64,000 bases of DNA from Pseudomonas sp. TH31 (GCF_016650815.1 NZ_JAEKEZ010000015.1:124001-188000), one strand, 5' to 3'; positions 1 to 8,991 are shown, counted from the first letter of the stretch. Notes: generated by a model from the sequence alone, not told the origin. Program-made: numbers and translations.

Positions 1-113
1 TGTTGGGCGTGCAGGACGACAAGACCTGGCGCATGTTCGAGGAAGAACAGATCAGCCCCGACAAGAACCTGCTGCTGGGCGATGAACCGCTGCAAGGTGC
101 TGAAGACAAGTAA
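1..113 (+). CDS. ccoH: C-terminal end of FixH/CcoH-like protein (partial)
   Basis: An open frame runs in from the window edge and stops at TAA 111-113, giving about 36 residues that end in GAEDK. The sequence alone is too short to show a domain. The call rests on position: in Pseudomonas the gene directly upstream of ccoI in the cbb3 oxidase assembly operon is ccoH/fixH, a small membrane-anchored maturation factor. The strand and the roughly 165-base gap to ccoI, which holds a REP palindrome, fit this. It could in principle be another operon member, so confidence is moderate. Confidence 0.55.
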   Translation, partial: LGVQDDKTWRMFEEEQISPDKNLLLGDEPLQGAEDK

Positions 114-133
114 AACCTGAGGGCCTCTGGAGC

Positions 134-236
134 CTGTAGGAGCTGTCGAGTGAAACGAGGCTGCGATCTTTTGATGTTGTTTTTGAAGAGCAAGATCAAA
201 AGATCGCAGCCTCGTTTCACTCGACAGCTCCTACAG
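134..236. repeat. REPIN-type palindrome, TCGAGTGAAACGAGG core
   Basis: Two inverted arms of about 42 bases, each containing GTAGGAGCTGTCGAG and GATCGCAGCCTCG, flank a short spacer. The same arms recur around 22,357-22,454 and 34,182-34,296. It lies between ccoH and ccoI inside an otherwise continuous operon, where it could act as an mRNA stem-loop. Confidence 0.9.
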
Positions 237-279
237 TGATGAGGTCCGGCCTTGATTCAGCGGCATTAGCGAAAACCCC

Positions 280-2730
280 ATGACCACCCCAACCCCTTGC
301 TACCACTGCGCCCTGCCCGTCCCGGCCGGCGGCCGCTTCACCGCCGTCGTCCTCGGTGAAACCCGCGAGCTCTGCTGCCCGGGTTGCCAGGCCGTGGCTG
401 AAGCCATTGTGGCCGGTGGCCTGGAAAGCTATTACCAGCACCGCAGCGAAGCCTCGGCCAACCCGCAAAACCTGCCGGTGCAATTGGTTGACGAACTGGC
501 GCTGTACGACCGCGCCGACGTCCAGCAACCCTTCGTCCGTCACGAAGGCGAACTCGCCGAAACCACACTGCTGATGGAAGGCATCAGTTGCGCCGCTTGC
601 GGCTGGCTGATCGAGAAACACCTGCGTGGCTTGCCGGCCGTGGCCGAAGCGCGACTGAACCTGTCCAACCACCGCCTATTCGTGCGCTGGGCCGACGCCC
701 AACTGCCGCTCAGCCAACTGCTCAGCGAATTGCGCCACATCGGTTACGCCGCGCACCCTTATCAAGCCGACCGCGCCAGCGAACAACTGGCCAGCGAAAA
801 CCGCCTGGCCCTGCGCCAACTCGGCGTGGCCGGATTGCTGTGGTTCCAGGCGATGATGGCGACCATGGCCACCTGGCCCGAATTCAACATCGACCTCAGC
901 CCCGAATTGCACACCATCCTGCGCTGGGTCGCGCTGTTCCTGACCACGCCGATTGTGTTTTACAGCTGCGCGCCCTTCTTCAAGGGCGCCATGCGCGACC
1001 TGCGCACTCGGCACCTGACCATGGATGTTTCGGTCTCGCTGGCGATTGGCAGTGCTTACCTCGCCGGGATCTGGACCTCGATCACTGGCGTCGGCGAACT
1101 GTATTTCGATGCGGTCGGGATGTTCGCGCTGTTCCTGCTGGCCGGGCGTTACCTGGAGCGGCGCGCCCGGGAGCGCACCGCCGCCGCCACTGCCCAGCTG
1201 GTGAATTTATTGCCCGCATCGTGCCTGCGCTTGAGCGCCGACGGCCAGAGCGAGCGAATCCTGCTCAGTGAATTGCGCGTCGGCGATCAGGTGCTGGTGC
1301 ATCCCGGCGCCATACTCCCGGCCGACGGCAAGGTTCTCGATGGCCAGTCGAGCATCGACGAATCCCTGCTCACCGGTGAATACCTGCCTCAACCGCGCAC
1401 GCTTGGCGATGCGGTCACGGCCGGCACCTTGAACGTCGAAGGCGCGTTGACCGTGGAGGTGCTGGCGCTGGGTCACGACACACGACTGTCCGCCATCGTC
1501 CGCCTGCTCGAACGCGCCCAGGCGGAAAAACCGCGCCTGGCGGAAATTGCCGACCGCGCCGCCCAATGGTTCCTGCTGCTGTCATTGATTGCCGCCGCCG
1601 CCATCGGCCTGTTGTGGTGGGAGCTGGATTCGTCGCGAGCGTTCTGGATCGTACTGGCGATGCTCGTCGCGACCTGCCCGTGCGCCTTGTCCCTGGCCAC
1701 GCCGACCGCCCTGACCGCCGCCACCGGCACGCTGCACAAACTTGGCCTGTTGCTGACACGCGGCCATGTCCTGGAGGGCCTGAACCAGATCGACACGGTG
1801 ATTTTCGACAAGACCGGCACGCTGACGGAAGGCCGGCTGGCGCTGCGCTCGATTCGCCCGCTCGGTTCGCTCAACAGTGATCAATGCCTGAGCCTCGCGG
1901 CGGCCCTGGAAAACCGCTCCGAACACCCGATCGCCCGCGCTTTTGGTCGTGCGCCACTGGCCGCTGAAGAAGTCCTCAGCACGCCGGGGCTGGGCCTTGA
2001 AGGCTTGGTCGGTGATCAACGCTTGCGCATCGGCCAACCCGGTTTTGTCTGTGAACTCAGTGGCACCACCGTGCCGCTGATGCCGGATGAAGCCGGCCAA
2101 TGGCTGCTACTCGGTGACAGCTTCGGGCCGCTGGCGTGGTTTGTCCTCGACGACCGATTACGCGCCGATGCCCCGGCGCTGCTCGCCGCGTGCAAGGCTC
2201 GCGGCTGGCGCACGCTGTTGTTGTCGGGCGACAGCTCGCCAATGGTCGCCAGCGTCGCCGCTGAACTGGGCATCGACGAAGCCCGTGGCGGCTTGCGGCC
2301 CGACGACAAGTTACAAGTGCTGCAACAACTGCACAGGGAAGGTCGCAAGGTGTTGATGCTCGGCGACGGGGTCAACGACGTGCCGGTGCTGGCCGCCGCC
2401 GACATCAGCGTGGCCATGGGCTCGGCCACCGACCTGGCGAAAACCAGCGCCGACGCGGTGTTGCTGTCCAATCGCCTCGACGCCTTGGTGCAAGCCTTCA
2501 GCCTCGCGCGGCGCACCCGCCGGGTAATCATCGAGAACCTGCTGTGGGCCGGGCTGTACAATGGCCTCATGTTGCCGTTCGCCGCCCTCGGCTGGATCAC
2601 TCCGGTGTGGGCCGCGATTGGCATGTCGATCAGTTCGTTGACCGTGGTACTCAATGCCCTGCGCCTGACTCGCATGCCGAGCACGCCAAAGGCCCGCACC
2701 ATGCCAGAAACCCGTCCGCTGCCGGCCTGA
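280..2730 (+). CDS. ccoI: cbb3 oxidase copper-transporting P-type ATPase CcoI/FixI
   Basis: This is an 816-residue P1B-type ATPase that exports copper across the inner membrane for assembly of the cbb3 cytochrome oxidase. The N-terminus has a Cys-rich segment (CYHC, then CCPGC) typical of FixI/CcoI, followed by a heavy-metal-associated domain with the metal site GISCAACGW near residue 103. Further on are the TGE actuator motif (LLTGEY), the intramembrane CPC of ATCPCALSLATP, the phosphorylated aspartate in DKTGTLTEG, and the GDGVNDVP hinge. Length and order are normal for the family. It is followed after 24 bases by ccoS in the same operon. Confidence 0.97.
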   Translation: MTTPTPCYHCALPVPAGGRFTAVVLGETRELCCPGCQAVAEAIVAGGLESYYQHRSEASANPQNLPVQLVDELALYDRADVQQPFVRHEGELAETTLLMEGISCAACGWLIEKHLRGLPAVAEARLNLSNHRLFVRWADAQLPLSQLLSELRHIGYAAHPYQADRASEQLASENRLALRQLGVAGLLWFQAMMATMATWPEFNIDLSPELHTILRWVALFLTTPIVFYSCAPFFKGAMRDLRTRHLTMDVSVSLAIGSAYLAGIWTSITGVGELYFDAVGMFALFLLAGRYLERRARERTAAATAQLVNLLPASCLRLSADGQSERILLSELRVGDQVLVHPGAILPADGKVLDGQSSIDESLLTGEYLPQPRTLGDAVTAGTLNVEGALTVEVLALGHDTRLSAIVRLLERAQAEKPRLAEIADRAAQWFLLLSLIAAAAIGLLWWELDSSRAFWIVLAMLVATCPCALSLATPTALTAATGTLHKLGLLLTRGHVLEGLNQIDTVIFDKTGTLTEGRLALRSIRPLGSLNSDQCLSLAAALENRSEHPIARAFGRAPLAAEEVLSTPGLGLEGLVGDQRLRIGQPGFVCELSGTTVPLMPDEAGQWLLLGDSFGPLAWFVLDDRLRADAPALLAACKARGWRTLLLSGDSSPMVASVAAELGIDEARGGLRPDDKLQVLQQLHREGRKVLMLGDGVNDVPVLAAADISVAMGSATDLAKTSADAVLLSNRLDALVQAFSLARRTRRVIIENLLWAGLYNGLMLPFAALGWITPVWAAIGMSISSLTVVLNALRLTRMPSTPKARTMPETRPLPA

Positions 2731-2754
2731 GCCGCGCGGGCATGGAGCCTTCCA

Positions 2755-2973
2755 ATGCCAGCTCTTTACGTGATGATCCCGGCCGCGCTGCTGATCGTGG
2801 CCATCGCCGTCTACATCTTCTTCTGGGCGGTCGACAGCGGGCAGTACGACGACCTCGACGGCCCGGCCCACAGCATTCTGTTCGACGACCAGGACCCGGC
2901 TCACAAAGCGGCGGTCGAGGAGGCTGCCGGTCATTCGATCAAACCGGATGACAAGGCGCCACCCCATGCTTGA
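2755..2973 (+). CDS. ccoS: cbb3-type oxidase assembly protein CcoS
   Basis: A 72-residue protein with one N-terminal membrane helix (residues about 3-24) followed by an acidic tail containing FDDQDP, as in CcoS/FixS. CcoS is a small membrane protein needed for cofactor insertion into the cbb3 oxidase. It is preceded closely by ccoI, and its stop overlaps the next start (ATGCTTGA), so translation of the two is probably coupled. Confidence 0.95.
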   Translation: MPALYVMIPAALLIVAIAVYIFFWAVDSGQYDDLDGPAHSILFDDQDPAHKAAVEEAAGHSIKPDDKAPPHA

Positions 2974-3649
2974 GCTGGCGCCATTGCTGGTGTCTGCGCT
3001 GATCCTCGGCCTGCTGGGCGGCGGCCATTGCCTGGGGATGTGCGGCGGTTTGATGGGCGCGCTGACGCTGGCGATTCCCAGGGAGCAACGCAGCCGTCGC
3101 TTGCGCTTGCTGCTGGCTTACAACCTTGGGCGAATTCTCAGCTACGCCACGGCCGGCCTGCTGATCGGTCTGGCTGGCTGGGCGGTGGCCAACAGCCCGG
3201 CGGCAATGTTCATGCGGATCATTGCCGGGTTGCTGTTGATCAGCATGGGCCTGTACCTGGCCGGCTGGTGGAGCGGCCTGACCCGCATCGAAAGCCTCGG
3301 TCGCGGCCTGTGGCGGCATATCCAGCCGGTTGCCAACAAACTGCTGCCGGTGTCGAGCCTGCCGCGCGCGTTACTGCTGGGCGCGCTCTGGGGCTGGCTG
3401 CCGTGCGGGCTGGTTTACAGTACGTTGCTGTGGGCGGCGAGCCAGGGTAATGCGCTGGACAGTGCGTTGTTGATGCTGGCGTTCGGGCTGGGGACATGGC
3501 CGGTTTTATTGGCCACAGGACTGGCGGCCGAACGGGTCACCGCGTTGTTGCGCAAGCGCAGTGTGCGGATGAGCGGCGGGGTGCTGGTGATCCTGTTCGG
3601 GATCTGGACGTTGCCGGGGCCGCATCAGCATTGGTTGATGGGGCATTAG
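2966..3649 (+). CDS. Sulfite exporter TauE/SafE-family membrane protein
   Basis: A 227-residue polytopic membrane protein. I chose the ATG at 2966 because it overlaps the ccoS stop and begins MLELAPLLVSALILG. An upstream in-frame codon at 2948 would lie inside ccoS. Conserved features include GGGHCLGMCGG in the first helix and WGWLPCGLVYS later, the paired glycine/cysteine motifs of the family seen next to ccoS in many proteobacteria. Its exact substrate is unknown; copper handling for cbb3 maturation has been proposed for such neighbours, which is inference here. Confidence 0.9.
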   Translation: MLELAPLLVSALILGLLGGGHCLGMCGGLMGALTLAIPREQRSRRLRLLLAYNLGRILSYATAGLLIGLAGWAVANSPAAMFMRIIAGLLLISMGLYLAGWWSGLTRIESLGRGLWRHIQPVANKLLPVSSLPRALLLGALWGWLPCGLVYSTLLWAASQGNALDSALLMLAFGLGTWPVLLATGLAAERVTALLRKRSVRMSGGVLVILFGIWTLPGPHQHWLMGH

Positions 3650-3656
3650 ATCAACG

Positions 3657-4201
3657 ACGCAGCCTTGTAGCAGCTGCCGAAGGCTGCGTTCGAGGACGAA
3701 GTCCTCGCAAATCCAGCGCCCCCGATCTACCTGTAATACCGAGGGGGATGGTTTACGACGGCTTCGCCGCCGAACGCAGCCTTGTAGCAGCTGCCGAAGG
3801 CTGCGTTCGAGGACGAAGTCCTCGCAAATCCAGCGCCCCCGATCTACCTGTAATACCGAGGAGGATGGTTTACGACGGCTTCGCCGCCGAACGCAGCCTT
3901 GTAGCAGCTGCCGAAGGCTGCGTTCGAGGACGAAGTCCTCGCAAATCCAGCGCCCCCGATCTACCTGTAATACCGAGGGGGATGGTTTACGACGGCTTCG
4001 CCGCCGAACGCAGCCTTGTAGCAGCTGCCGAAGGCTGCGTTCGAGGACGAAGTCCTCGCAAATCCAGCGCCCCCGATCTACCTGTAATACCGAGGGGAAT
4101 GGTTTACGACGGCTTCGCCGCCGAACGCAGCCTTGTAGCAGCTGCCGAAGGCTGCGTTCGAGGACGAAGTCCTCGAACGCAGCCTTCGGCAGCTGCTACA
4201 G
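3657..4201. repeat. Tandem array of 117-bp units, about 4.6 copies
   Basis: The motif ACGCAGCCTTGTAGCAGC begins at 3657, 3774, 3891, 4008 and 4125, an exact 117-base spacing. Units are nearly identical, with single-base differences near GAGGGGGATGG. Each unit contains a dyad (GCAGCC...GGCTGC) related to the REP cores elsewhere in the window and a second small palindrome GAGGACGAAGTCCTC. The array ends at 4201 in an inverted copy of the unit start. It lies between the TauE-like gene and the Anr box of hemN. Confidence 0.95.
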
Positions 4202-4226
4202 GTCGGCGGTGCCCATCGAATCCCTG

Positions 4227-4240
4227 TTGATGCAAATCAA
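4227..4240 (+). promoter_or_regulatory. Anr/FNR box upstream of hemN
   Basis: TTGATGCAAATCAA is a perfect match to the TTGAT-N4-ATCAA consensus for Anr/FNR-type regulators. It lies 64 bases before the hemN start, suited to activation under low oxygen. The regulator gene anr is two genes downstream. Confidence 0.9.
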
Positions 4241-4304
4241 GATGCCCCAACGCCGCACCCCATAGACTCGCTCACACTGCAAGCCTATCCGGGGGAATGC
4301 CCGC

Positions 4305-5687
4305 ATGCTCGACGCCATTCGTTGGGACACCGATCTGATTCGCCGTTACGACCTGTCGGGGCCGCGCTACACCTCGTACCCGACCGCCGTTCAATTCAAC
4401 AGCCAGGTCGGCACGTTCGACCTGTTTCATGCCCTGCGCGACAGCCGTAAAGCGCTGCGCCCACTCTCGTTATATGTGCACGTGCCGTTCTGCGCGAACA
4501 TCTGCTACTACTGCGCCTGCAACAAAGTCATCACCAAGGATCGCGGCCGCGCACTCCCCTACTTGCAGCGCCTGGAGCAGGAGATCCAATTGATCGCCTG
4601 TCACCTGGACCCGGCACAGAAAGTCGAGCAATTGCATTTCGGCGGCGGCACCCCGACCTTTCTCAGCCACGACGAACTGCGCCAGTTGATGGCGCAGTTA
4701 CGCAAGCACTTCAACTTGCTGGATGACGACTCCGGTGACTACGGCATTGAAATCGATCCCCGCGAAGCTGACTGGTCGACCATGGGCCTGCTGCGTGAGC
4801 TGGGCTTCAATCGGGTCAGCATCGGCCTCCAGGACCTGGACCCGGCGGTGCAACGCGCGGTCAATCGCCTGCAAAGCCTGGAAGAAACCCGCGCCGTGAT
4901 CGACGCCGCGCGAACCTTGCAGTTTCGCTCGATCAACATCGATCTGATCTACGGTTTGCCGCGCCAGACGCCGGAAAACTTCGCCCGCACCGTTGACGAG
5001 GTCATCGCCCTGCAACCGGACCGGCTCTCGGTGTTCAACTACGCGCACCTGCCGGAACGCTTCTTGCCGCAACGGCGGATCAACAGCAATGAACTGCCGA
5101 CGCCGGCGCAGAAACTGGAAATGCTCCAGGGCACCATCGAACAATTGACCAAGGCCGGCTATCGCTACATCGGAATGGACCACTTCGCCCTGCCGGATGA
5201 TGAATTGGCCATCGCCCAGGAAGAATCGACCCTGCAACGCAACTTCCAGGGCTACACCACCCACGGTCACTGCGACTTGATCGGCCTCGGGGTCTCGGCC
5301 ATCAGCCAGATCGGCGACCTGTACTGCCAGAACACCAGCGACCTGAGCCTGTATCAAAACACCCTGGCCTCGGCGCAACTGGCCACCAACCGTGGCCTGC
5401 TGTGCAACGCCGACGACCGCTTGCGACGGGCGGTGATTCAGCAACTGATCTGCAGTTTCACCTTGGATTTCGCCGGAATCGAGCAGGCATTCAACATTGA
5501 TTTCCGAGGCTACTTCAGCGAACTCTGGCCGCAGCTGGAGGCGATGGCCAATGACGGCTTGATCGAACTGGACAGCGACCGGATCACCGTACTCCCCGCC
5601 GGACGCCTGTTGGTGCGCTCGGTGTGCATGGTGTTCGATGCCTATTTGGAACAGCAAAATCGCCAGCGGTTTTCCCGGGTGATTTAG
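4305..5687 (+). CDS. hemN: Oxygen-independent coproporphyrinogen III oxidase HemN
   Basis: A 460-residue radical SAM enzyme that decarboxylates coproporphyrinogen III to protoporphyrinogen IX without oxygen. The [4Fe-4S] motif is CANICYYCACN (C-x3-C-x2-C-x-C), preceded by YVHVPFC as in HemN. FGGGTPTF follows at about residue 110. The length matches the family. A perfect Anr box upstream fits anaerobic control. The 3' end converges on and overlaps by four bases the stop of the minus-strand gene that follows. Confidence 0.97.
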   Translation: MLDAIRWDTDLIRRYDLSGPRYTSYPTAVQFNSQVGTFDLFHALRDSRKALRPLSLYVHVPFCANICYYCACNKVITKDRGRALPYLQRLEQEIQLIACHLDPAQKVEQLHFGGGTPTFLSHDELRQLMAQLRKHFNLLDDDSGDYGIEIDPREADWSTMGLLRELGFNRVSIGLQDLDPAVQRAVNRLQSLEETRAVIDAARTLQFRSINIDLIYGLPRQTPENFARTVDEVIALQPDRLSVFNYAHLPERFLPQRRINSNELPTPAQKLEMLQGTIEQLTKAGYRYIGMDHFALPDDELAIAQEESTLQRNFQGYTTHGHCDLIGLGVSAISQIGDLYCQNTSDLSLYQNTLASAQLATNRGLLCNADDRLRRAVIQQLICSFTLDFAGIEQAFNIDFRGYFSELWPQLEAMANDGLIELDSDRITVLPAGRLLVRSVCMVFDAYLEQQNRQRFSRVI

Positions 5688-6166
5688 GACTTCATGAGCA
5701 GCGACGCCGCCTTGAGGATTTGCTCCGGCGTCAGGCCCGCCTGCTTCATGGCTTTACTGAGCGCGGTATTGGCGGTGATCAGGCCACCGTTGAGGTTGTT
5801 GATAAACGCTTGCAAGGCGCCGAGTTTGGCCTTTATTTCTTCCGGACTGAGACGTTTATCTCTCATCACCGCCTGCATTTCGGCCATTTTTTCGGCGATC
5901 TGCTGCCGCAACTTGCGAATCATTTTCAGGACTTGCTGAATGTTTTCCGGCAAACCGCTTTCTTCGATGTCGCTGTTTTCACCCCTGGCCGCGGCGGCTT
6001 TCTCGATGCCGGCACCGGACAGCGACACGTTGATGCCCTGGACCATGTCCGGGGTAACGGCGCCTGGCAAGGTGATGCCCGAGTCATCGACCGTCGGTGT
6101 TTTCGAGATATCGATCAACGACGATAAACCGCTATTACCGGGATTCAACGTGCCAATGGCGGACAT
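5684..6166 (-). CDS. Hypothetical coiled-coil protein
   Basis: A 160-residue protein. The start at 6166 (MSAIGTLNPG) is preferred because it is preceded by AAGGAGCTG; a longer frame to 6241 has no such site. The N-terminal half is rich in Gly, Ser and Asp. Residues about 70-110 form a charged helix (KMIRKLRQQIAEKMAEMQ) likely to be a coiled coil, and the end is ALTP/AGLTPEQILKAASLL-like. No signal peptide or membrane segment is seen. I do not recognise a characterised family. It sits between hemN and anr on the opposite strand. Confidence 0.8.
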   Translation of the reverse strand: MSAIGTLNPGNSGLSSLIDISKTPTVDDSGITLPGAVTPDMVQGINVSLSGAGIEKAAAARGENSDIEESGLPENIQQVLKMIRKLRQQIAEKMAEMQAVMRDKRLSPEEIKAKLGALQAFINNLNGGLITANTALSKAMKQAGLTPEQILKAASLLMKS

Positions 6167-6321
6167 GAATGCAGCTCCTTGCAAGCGACCAGTAGACAGG
6201 TTATCGGCCGTCCGGCCGCTGGCTTTACGCGCCTGCGGCAAAATCGCCGTATGCTGGCCTGAATGTCCTCCCGTGAGTTACCCTTACGGCTTATGTGTGT
6301 TTTCCCACAAGGATTAAAGAA

Positions 6322-7052
6322 ATGTCCGAGCCAGTTAAACTGCGCGCTCACAGCCAGGCCCATTGCAAGGATTGCAGCCTGGCCCCCTCTGCTTGCCACT
6401 TTCTCTGAATCTGGAAGACATGGATGCGCTGGACGAGATCGTTAAACGTGGTCGCCCTCTGAAAAAAGGCGAGTTTCTATTCCGCCAGGGCGACACGTTC
6501 GATTCCGTTTATGCAGTTCGCTCCGGCGCCCTGAAGACCTTCAGCCTCAGCGATGGCGGTGAAGAACAGCTCACCGGCTTCCATCTGCCGAGCGAACTGG
6601 TCGGTCTGTCGGGCATGGACACTGAAAAGCACCCGGTGTCGGCCCAAGCGCTGGAGACGACTTCGGTCTGCGAAATCCCGTTCGAGCGTCTCGACGAACT
6701 GGCCCTGCAACTGCCGCAACTGCGTCGCCAGTTGATGCGAGTGATGAGCCGCGAAATTCGCGACGATCAGCAAATGATGTTGCTGCTGTCGAAGAAAACC
6801 GCCGACGAGCGCATTGCCACGTTCCTGGTCAACCTGTCCGCCCGCTTTCGCGCACGCGGCTTTTCGGCCAACCAGTTCCGCCTGAGCATGTCGCGCAACG
6901 AAATCGGCAACTACCTGGGCCTGGCGGTGGAAACCGTGTCCCGGGTGTTCACCCGCTTCCAGCAAAACGAACTGATCGCCGCCGAGGGTAAGGAAATCCA
7001 TATTCTCGACCCGATCCAGCTGTGCGCCCTGGCCGGCGGCTCTCTGGACTGA
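6322..7052 (+). CDS. anr: Anaerobic regulator Anr (Fnr/Crp family), frameshifted as given
   Basis: The start at ATG 6322 reads [22 protein letters not shown], matching the FNR/Anr N-terminus with the first two cluster cysteines. The frame then breaks in a C-run at 6383-6387. One extra C restores PLCLPLSLN, the third cysteine (C-x2-C-x5-C) and the rest of the protein. Downstream are the cNMP-binding-like barrel, the long dimer helix ([14 protein letters not shown]) and a winged helix with [28 protein letters not shown] recognition. Restored length is about 243 residues. Anr activates anaerobic genes such as hemN and cco. The break is probably a sequencing error. If it is real, a protein started at 6363 or 6420 would lack most cluster ligands. 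Confidence 0.9.
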
Positions 7053-7063
7053 TTGACGTGATT

Positions 7064-7089
7064 GCGGCTGAGCGAAACGGTTCAGCCGC
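7064..7089 (+). other. Hairpin after anr
   Basis: Perfect 8-bp arms GCGGCTGA and TCAGCCGC flank a 10-base loop just after the anr stop. No T-run follows, so it is a stem-loop rather than a clear intrinsic terminator. Confidence 0.4.
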
Positions 7090-7131
7090 CGTTATACTGC
7101 GTCGTTTGCAGCCTGCCAGGACATTTCGACG

Positions 7132-7680
7132 ATGGTCTTCGACTCCTTCGACATCAAATCCCTGATCCGCCCCGTGATCGACTTCCCCAAGCCAGGCGTG
7201 ATCTTTCGCGACATCACCCCGTTGTTTCAATCGCCCACGGCCCTGCGCCTAGTGATGGACAGCTTCGCGCATCGTTACGTCGAGGCCGACTTCACCCATA
7301 TCGGCGCGATGGATGCCCGTGGCTTCCTGATCGGCTCGGTGCTGGCCTACCAGTTGAACAAGCCGCTGGTGCTGTTTCGCAAGCAAGGCAAACTGCCGGC
7401 GCAGGTGCTGGCCGAGGGTTACGCGACCGAGTACGGCGAAGCGTTCCTGGAAGTACACGCCGACAGCCTGTGCGAGGGTGATTCGGTGGTGATGTTCGAT
7501 GATTTGATTGCGACCGGCGGTACCTTGATTGCGGCGGCGAACCTGATTCGACGCATGGGCGCCCGGGTGCATGAAGCGGCGGCGATTATTGATTTGCCGG
7601 AGCTGGGAGGGTCTCAGCGCTTGGAAGATATGGGCATTCCGACGTTTTGCCTGACGCAGTTTGCGTTGAGCGATAAGTAA
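7132..7680 (+). CDS. apt: Adenine phosphoribosyltransferase
   Basis: A 182-residue type I phosphoribosyltransferase that makes AMP from adenine and PRPP in purine salvage. The PRPP-binding motif [14 protein letters not shown] is at about residues 120-133. The family N-terminal block [28 protein letters not shown] region and the ARGF loop (DARGFLIGS) are present. Cytoplasmic, normal length. It stands alone, followed by a REPIN. Confidence 0.97.
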   Translation: MVFDSFDIKSLIRPVIDFPKPGVIFRDITPLFQSPTALRLVMDSFAHRYVEADFTHIGAMDARGFLIGSVLAYQLNKPLVLFRKQGKLPAQVLAEGYATEYGEAFLEVHADSLCEGDSVVMFDDLIATGGTLIAAANLIRRMGARVHEAAAIIDLPELGGSQRLEDMGIPTFCLTQFALSDK

Positions 7681-7681
7681 C

Positions 7682-7776
7682 GATCAAAAGATCGCAGCCT
7701 TCGGCAGCTCCTACAGGTGTACGCATTCCAATGTAGGAGCTGCCGAAGGCTCGGGCCGCGTTCGGACGATCTTTTG
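7682..7776. repeat. REPIN-type palindrome with an interrupted right arm
   Basis: The left arm GATCGCAGCCTTCGGCAGC is the standard CTTCGGCAG-core version. In the right arm, GAAGGCT is followed by about 15 extra bases (GGGCCGCGTTCGGA region) before GATCTTTT, unlike the other copies. It lies between apt and the convergent acyl-CoA dehydrogenase gene. Confidence 0.85.
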
Positions 7777-7779
7777 CAT

Positions 7780-8928
7780 TTACAGCCCCATCTGCTTGCT
7801 GATGATCTCGTTCATCACTTCCCGCGTCCCGCCGCCAATCGACAGTATCCGGTTATCCCGATACAACCGCTCCACCAGACTCTCGCGCATATAACCCATA
7901 CCACCCAGAATCTGCACCGCATCGGTGGTGATGCGATCCGCCGTGTCGGTCGCGAAATTCTTGGCCATGGAAATCTCCTTGATCACGCTCCGCCCCGCCG
8001 CCATTTTCGCCGCCTGGCGGTAGGTGAACTCCCGTGACACTTCCAGCGCCGTGGCCATTTGCGCGAGGCGATGCTTGAGCACCTGAAACTTGCCGATCGG
8101 TTTGCCAAAGGCCTCACGCTGACGCGCCCATTTCAGGCTTTCCTCCAGCGCAAGCTGCGCGGTCATATTGGCCATCAGCGCCAGGGCCAGACGTTCGCTC
8201 TGGAAGTTACCCATGATGCAGGCAAAGCCCCTGTTTTCGGCGCCGATCAGATTACCGACAGGCACCCGGCAATCGTCGAAGAACAACTCGGCGGTGTCCG
8301 ACGCCCACCAACCCATTTTCTTCAACTGCCGGCCGACGGTGAAACCGGGCGTGCCCTTCTCGATCAACAACAGGCTGATGCCACCGAAACCCGGCTCGCC
8401 GGTGCGCACCGCGACGGTGTAGAAGTCCGCACGAATGCCGCTGGTGATAAAGGTTTTACTGCCGCTGACCCGATAGACGTCGCCGTCACGCACGGCGCGG
8501 GTTTGCAGGTTGGCGACATCGGAGCCGCCGCTGGGTTCGGTGATGGCCAGGGCGCTGATTTTTTCGCCGGACAGCACTTGCGGCACCACCCGATCGCGGA
8601 CCTCGGGTCGCGCCCACTTGAGGATCGGCGGCAGGCCGATGTCCAGCGAACCGAGGCCTGCCACCAACCCGCCAGAGCCGCAACGCATCAGCTCTTCGCT
8701 GGCCGCAACCTTGGCGAACAGATCACCTTCATGGCTGCCGCCGAGGGCTTCGGGATAACCGATGCCGAGAATGCCGGCGGCACCGGCCTTGAGGTAGAGT
8801 TCACGGGGAAAGCTTTCGGCTTCTTCCCACTGATCGATGTCCGGCAGGATCTCGCGCTCGACGAAACGCCTGACGCTGTCGCGGACCAATTGGTGGCTGG
8901 GATCGAAGTATTCCTGAAAGGCAGGCAT
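7780..8928 (-). CDS. Acyl-CoA dehydrogenase family protein
   Basis: A 382-residue FAD flavoenzyme that introduces a 2,3 double bond into an acyl-CoA. N-terminal, middle and C-terminal ACAD domains are all present: AITEPSGGSDVANL for flavin/substrate binding, the REAFGKPIGKFQ segment, and QILGGMGYMRESLVERLYRD near the end. The usual catalytic Glu position near the C-terminus reads GGGT instead of EGT. A Glu occurs in SERLALAL, where isovaleryl-CoA dehydrogenase carries its base. The enzyme may therefore use that arrangement and act on a branched or longer acyl chain; the substrate is not determined. Flanked by REPINs on both sides. Confidence 0.93.
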   Translation of the reverse strand: MPAFQEYFDPSHQLVRDSVRRFVEREILPDIDQWEEAESFPRELYLKAGAAGILGIGYPEALGGSHEGDLFAKVAASEELMRCGSGGLVAGLGSLDIGLPPILKWARPEVRDRVVPQVLSGEKISALAITEPSGGSDVANLQTRAVRDGDVYRVSGSKTFITSGIRADFYTVAVRTGEPGFGGISLLLIEKGTPGFTVGRQLKKMGWWASDTAELFFDDCRVPVGNLIGAENRGFACIMGNFQSERLALALMANMTAQLALEESLKWARQREAFGKPIGKFQVLKHRLAQMATALEVSREFTYRQAAKMAAGRSVIKEISMAKNFATDTADRITTDAVQILGGMGYMRESLVERLYRDNRILSIGGGTREVMNEIISKQMGL

Positions 8929-8991
8929 CGGCGAACTCCACTGAAGGGTCCAGCGACGTTAACCGAGCGCTTGCTTGGTTTTCAACAGCAA

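Noticed and set aside
3657..4201. CRISPR-like array
   Set aside because: The repeats are adjacent with no unique spacers; unit length 117 and internal REP-like dyads fit a tandem duplication, and no cas genes are near.
3496..4230. A 244-codon plus-strand frame with a 39-residue repeat
   Set aside because: It runs out of the TauE-like gene in another frame and straight through a tandem DNA array whose period is a multiple of three. No start signal or known repeat family.
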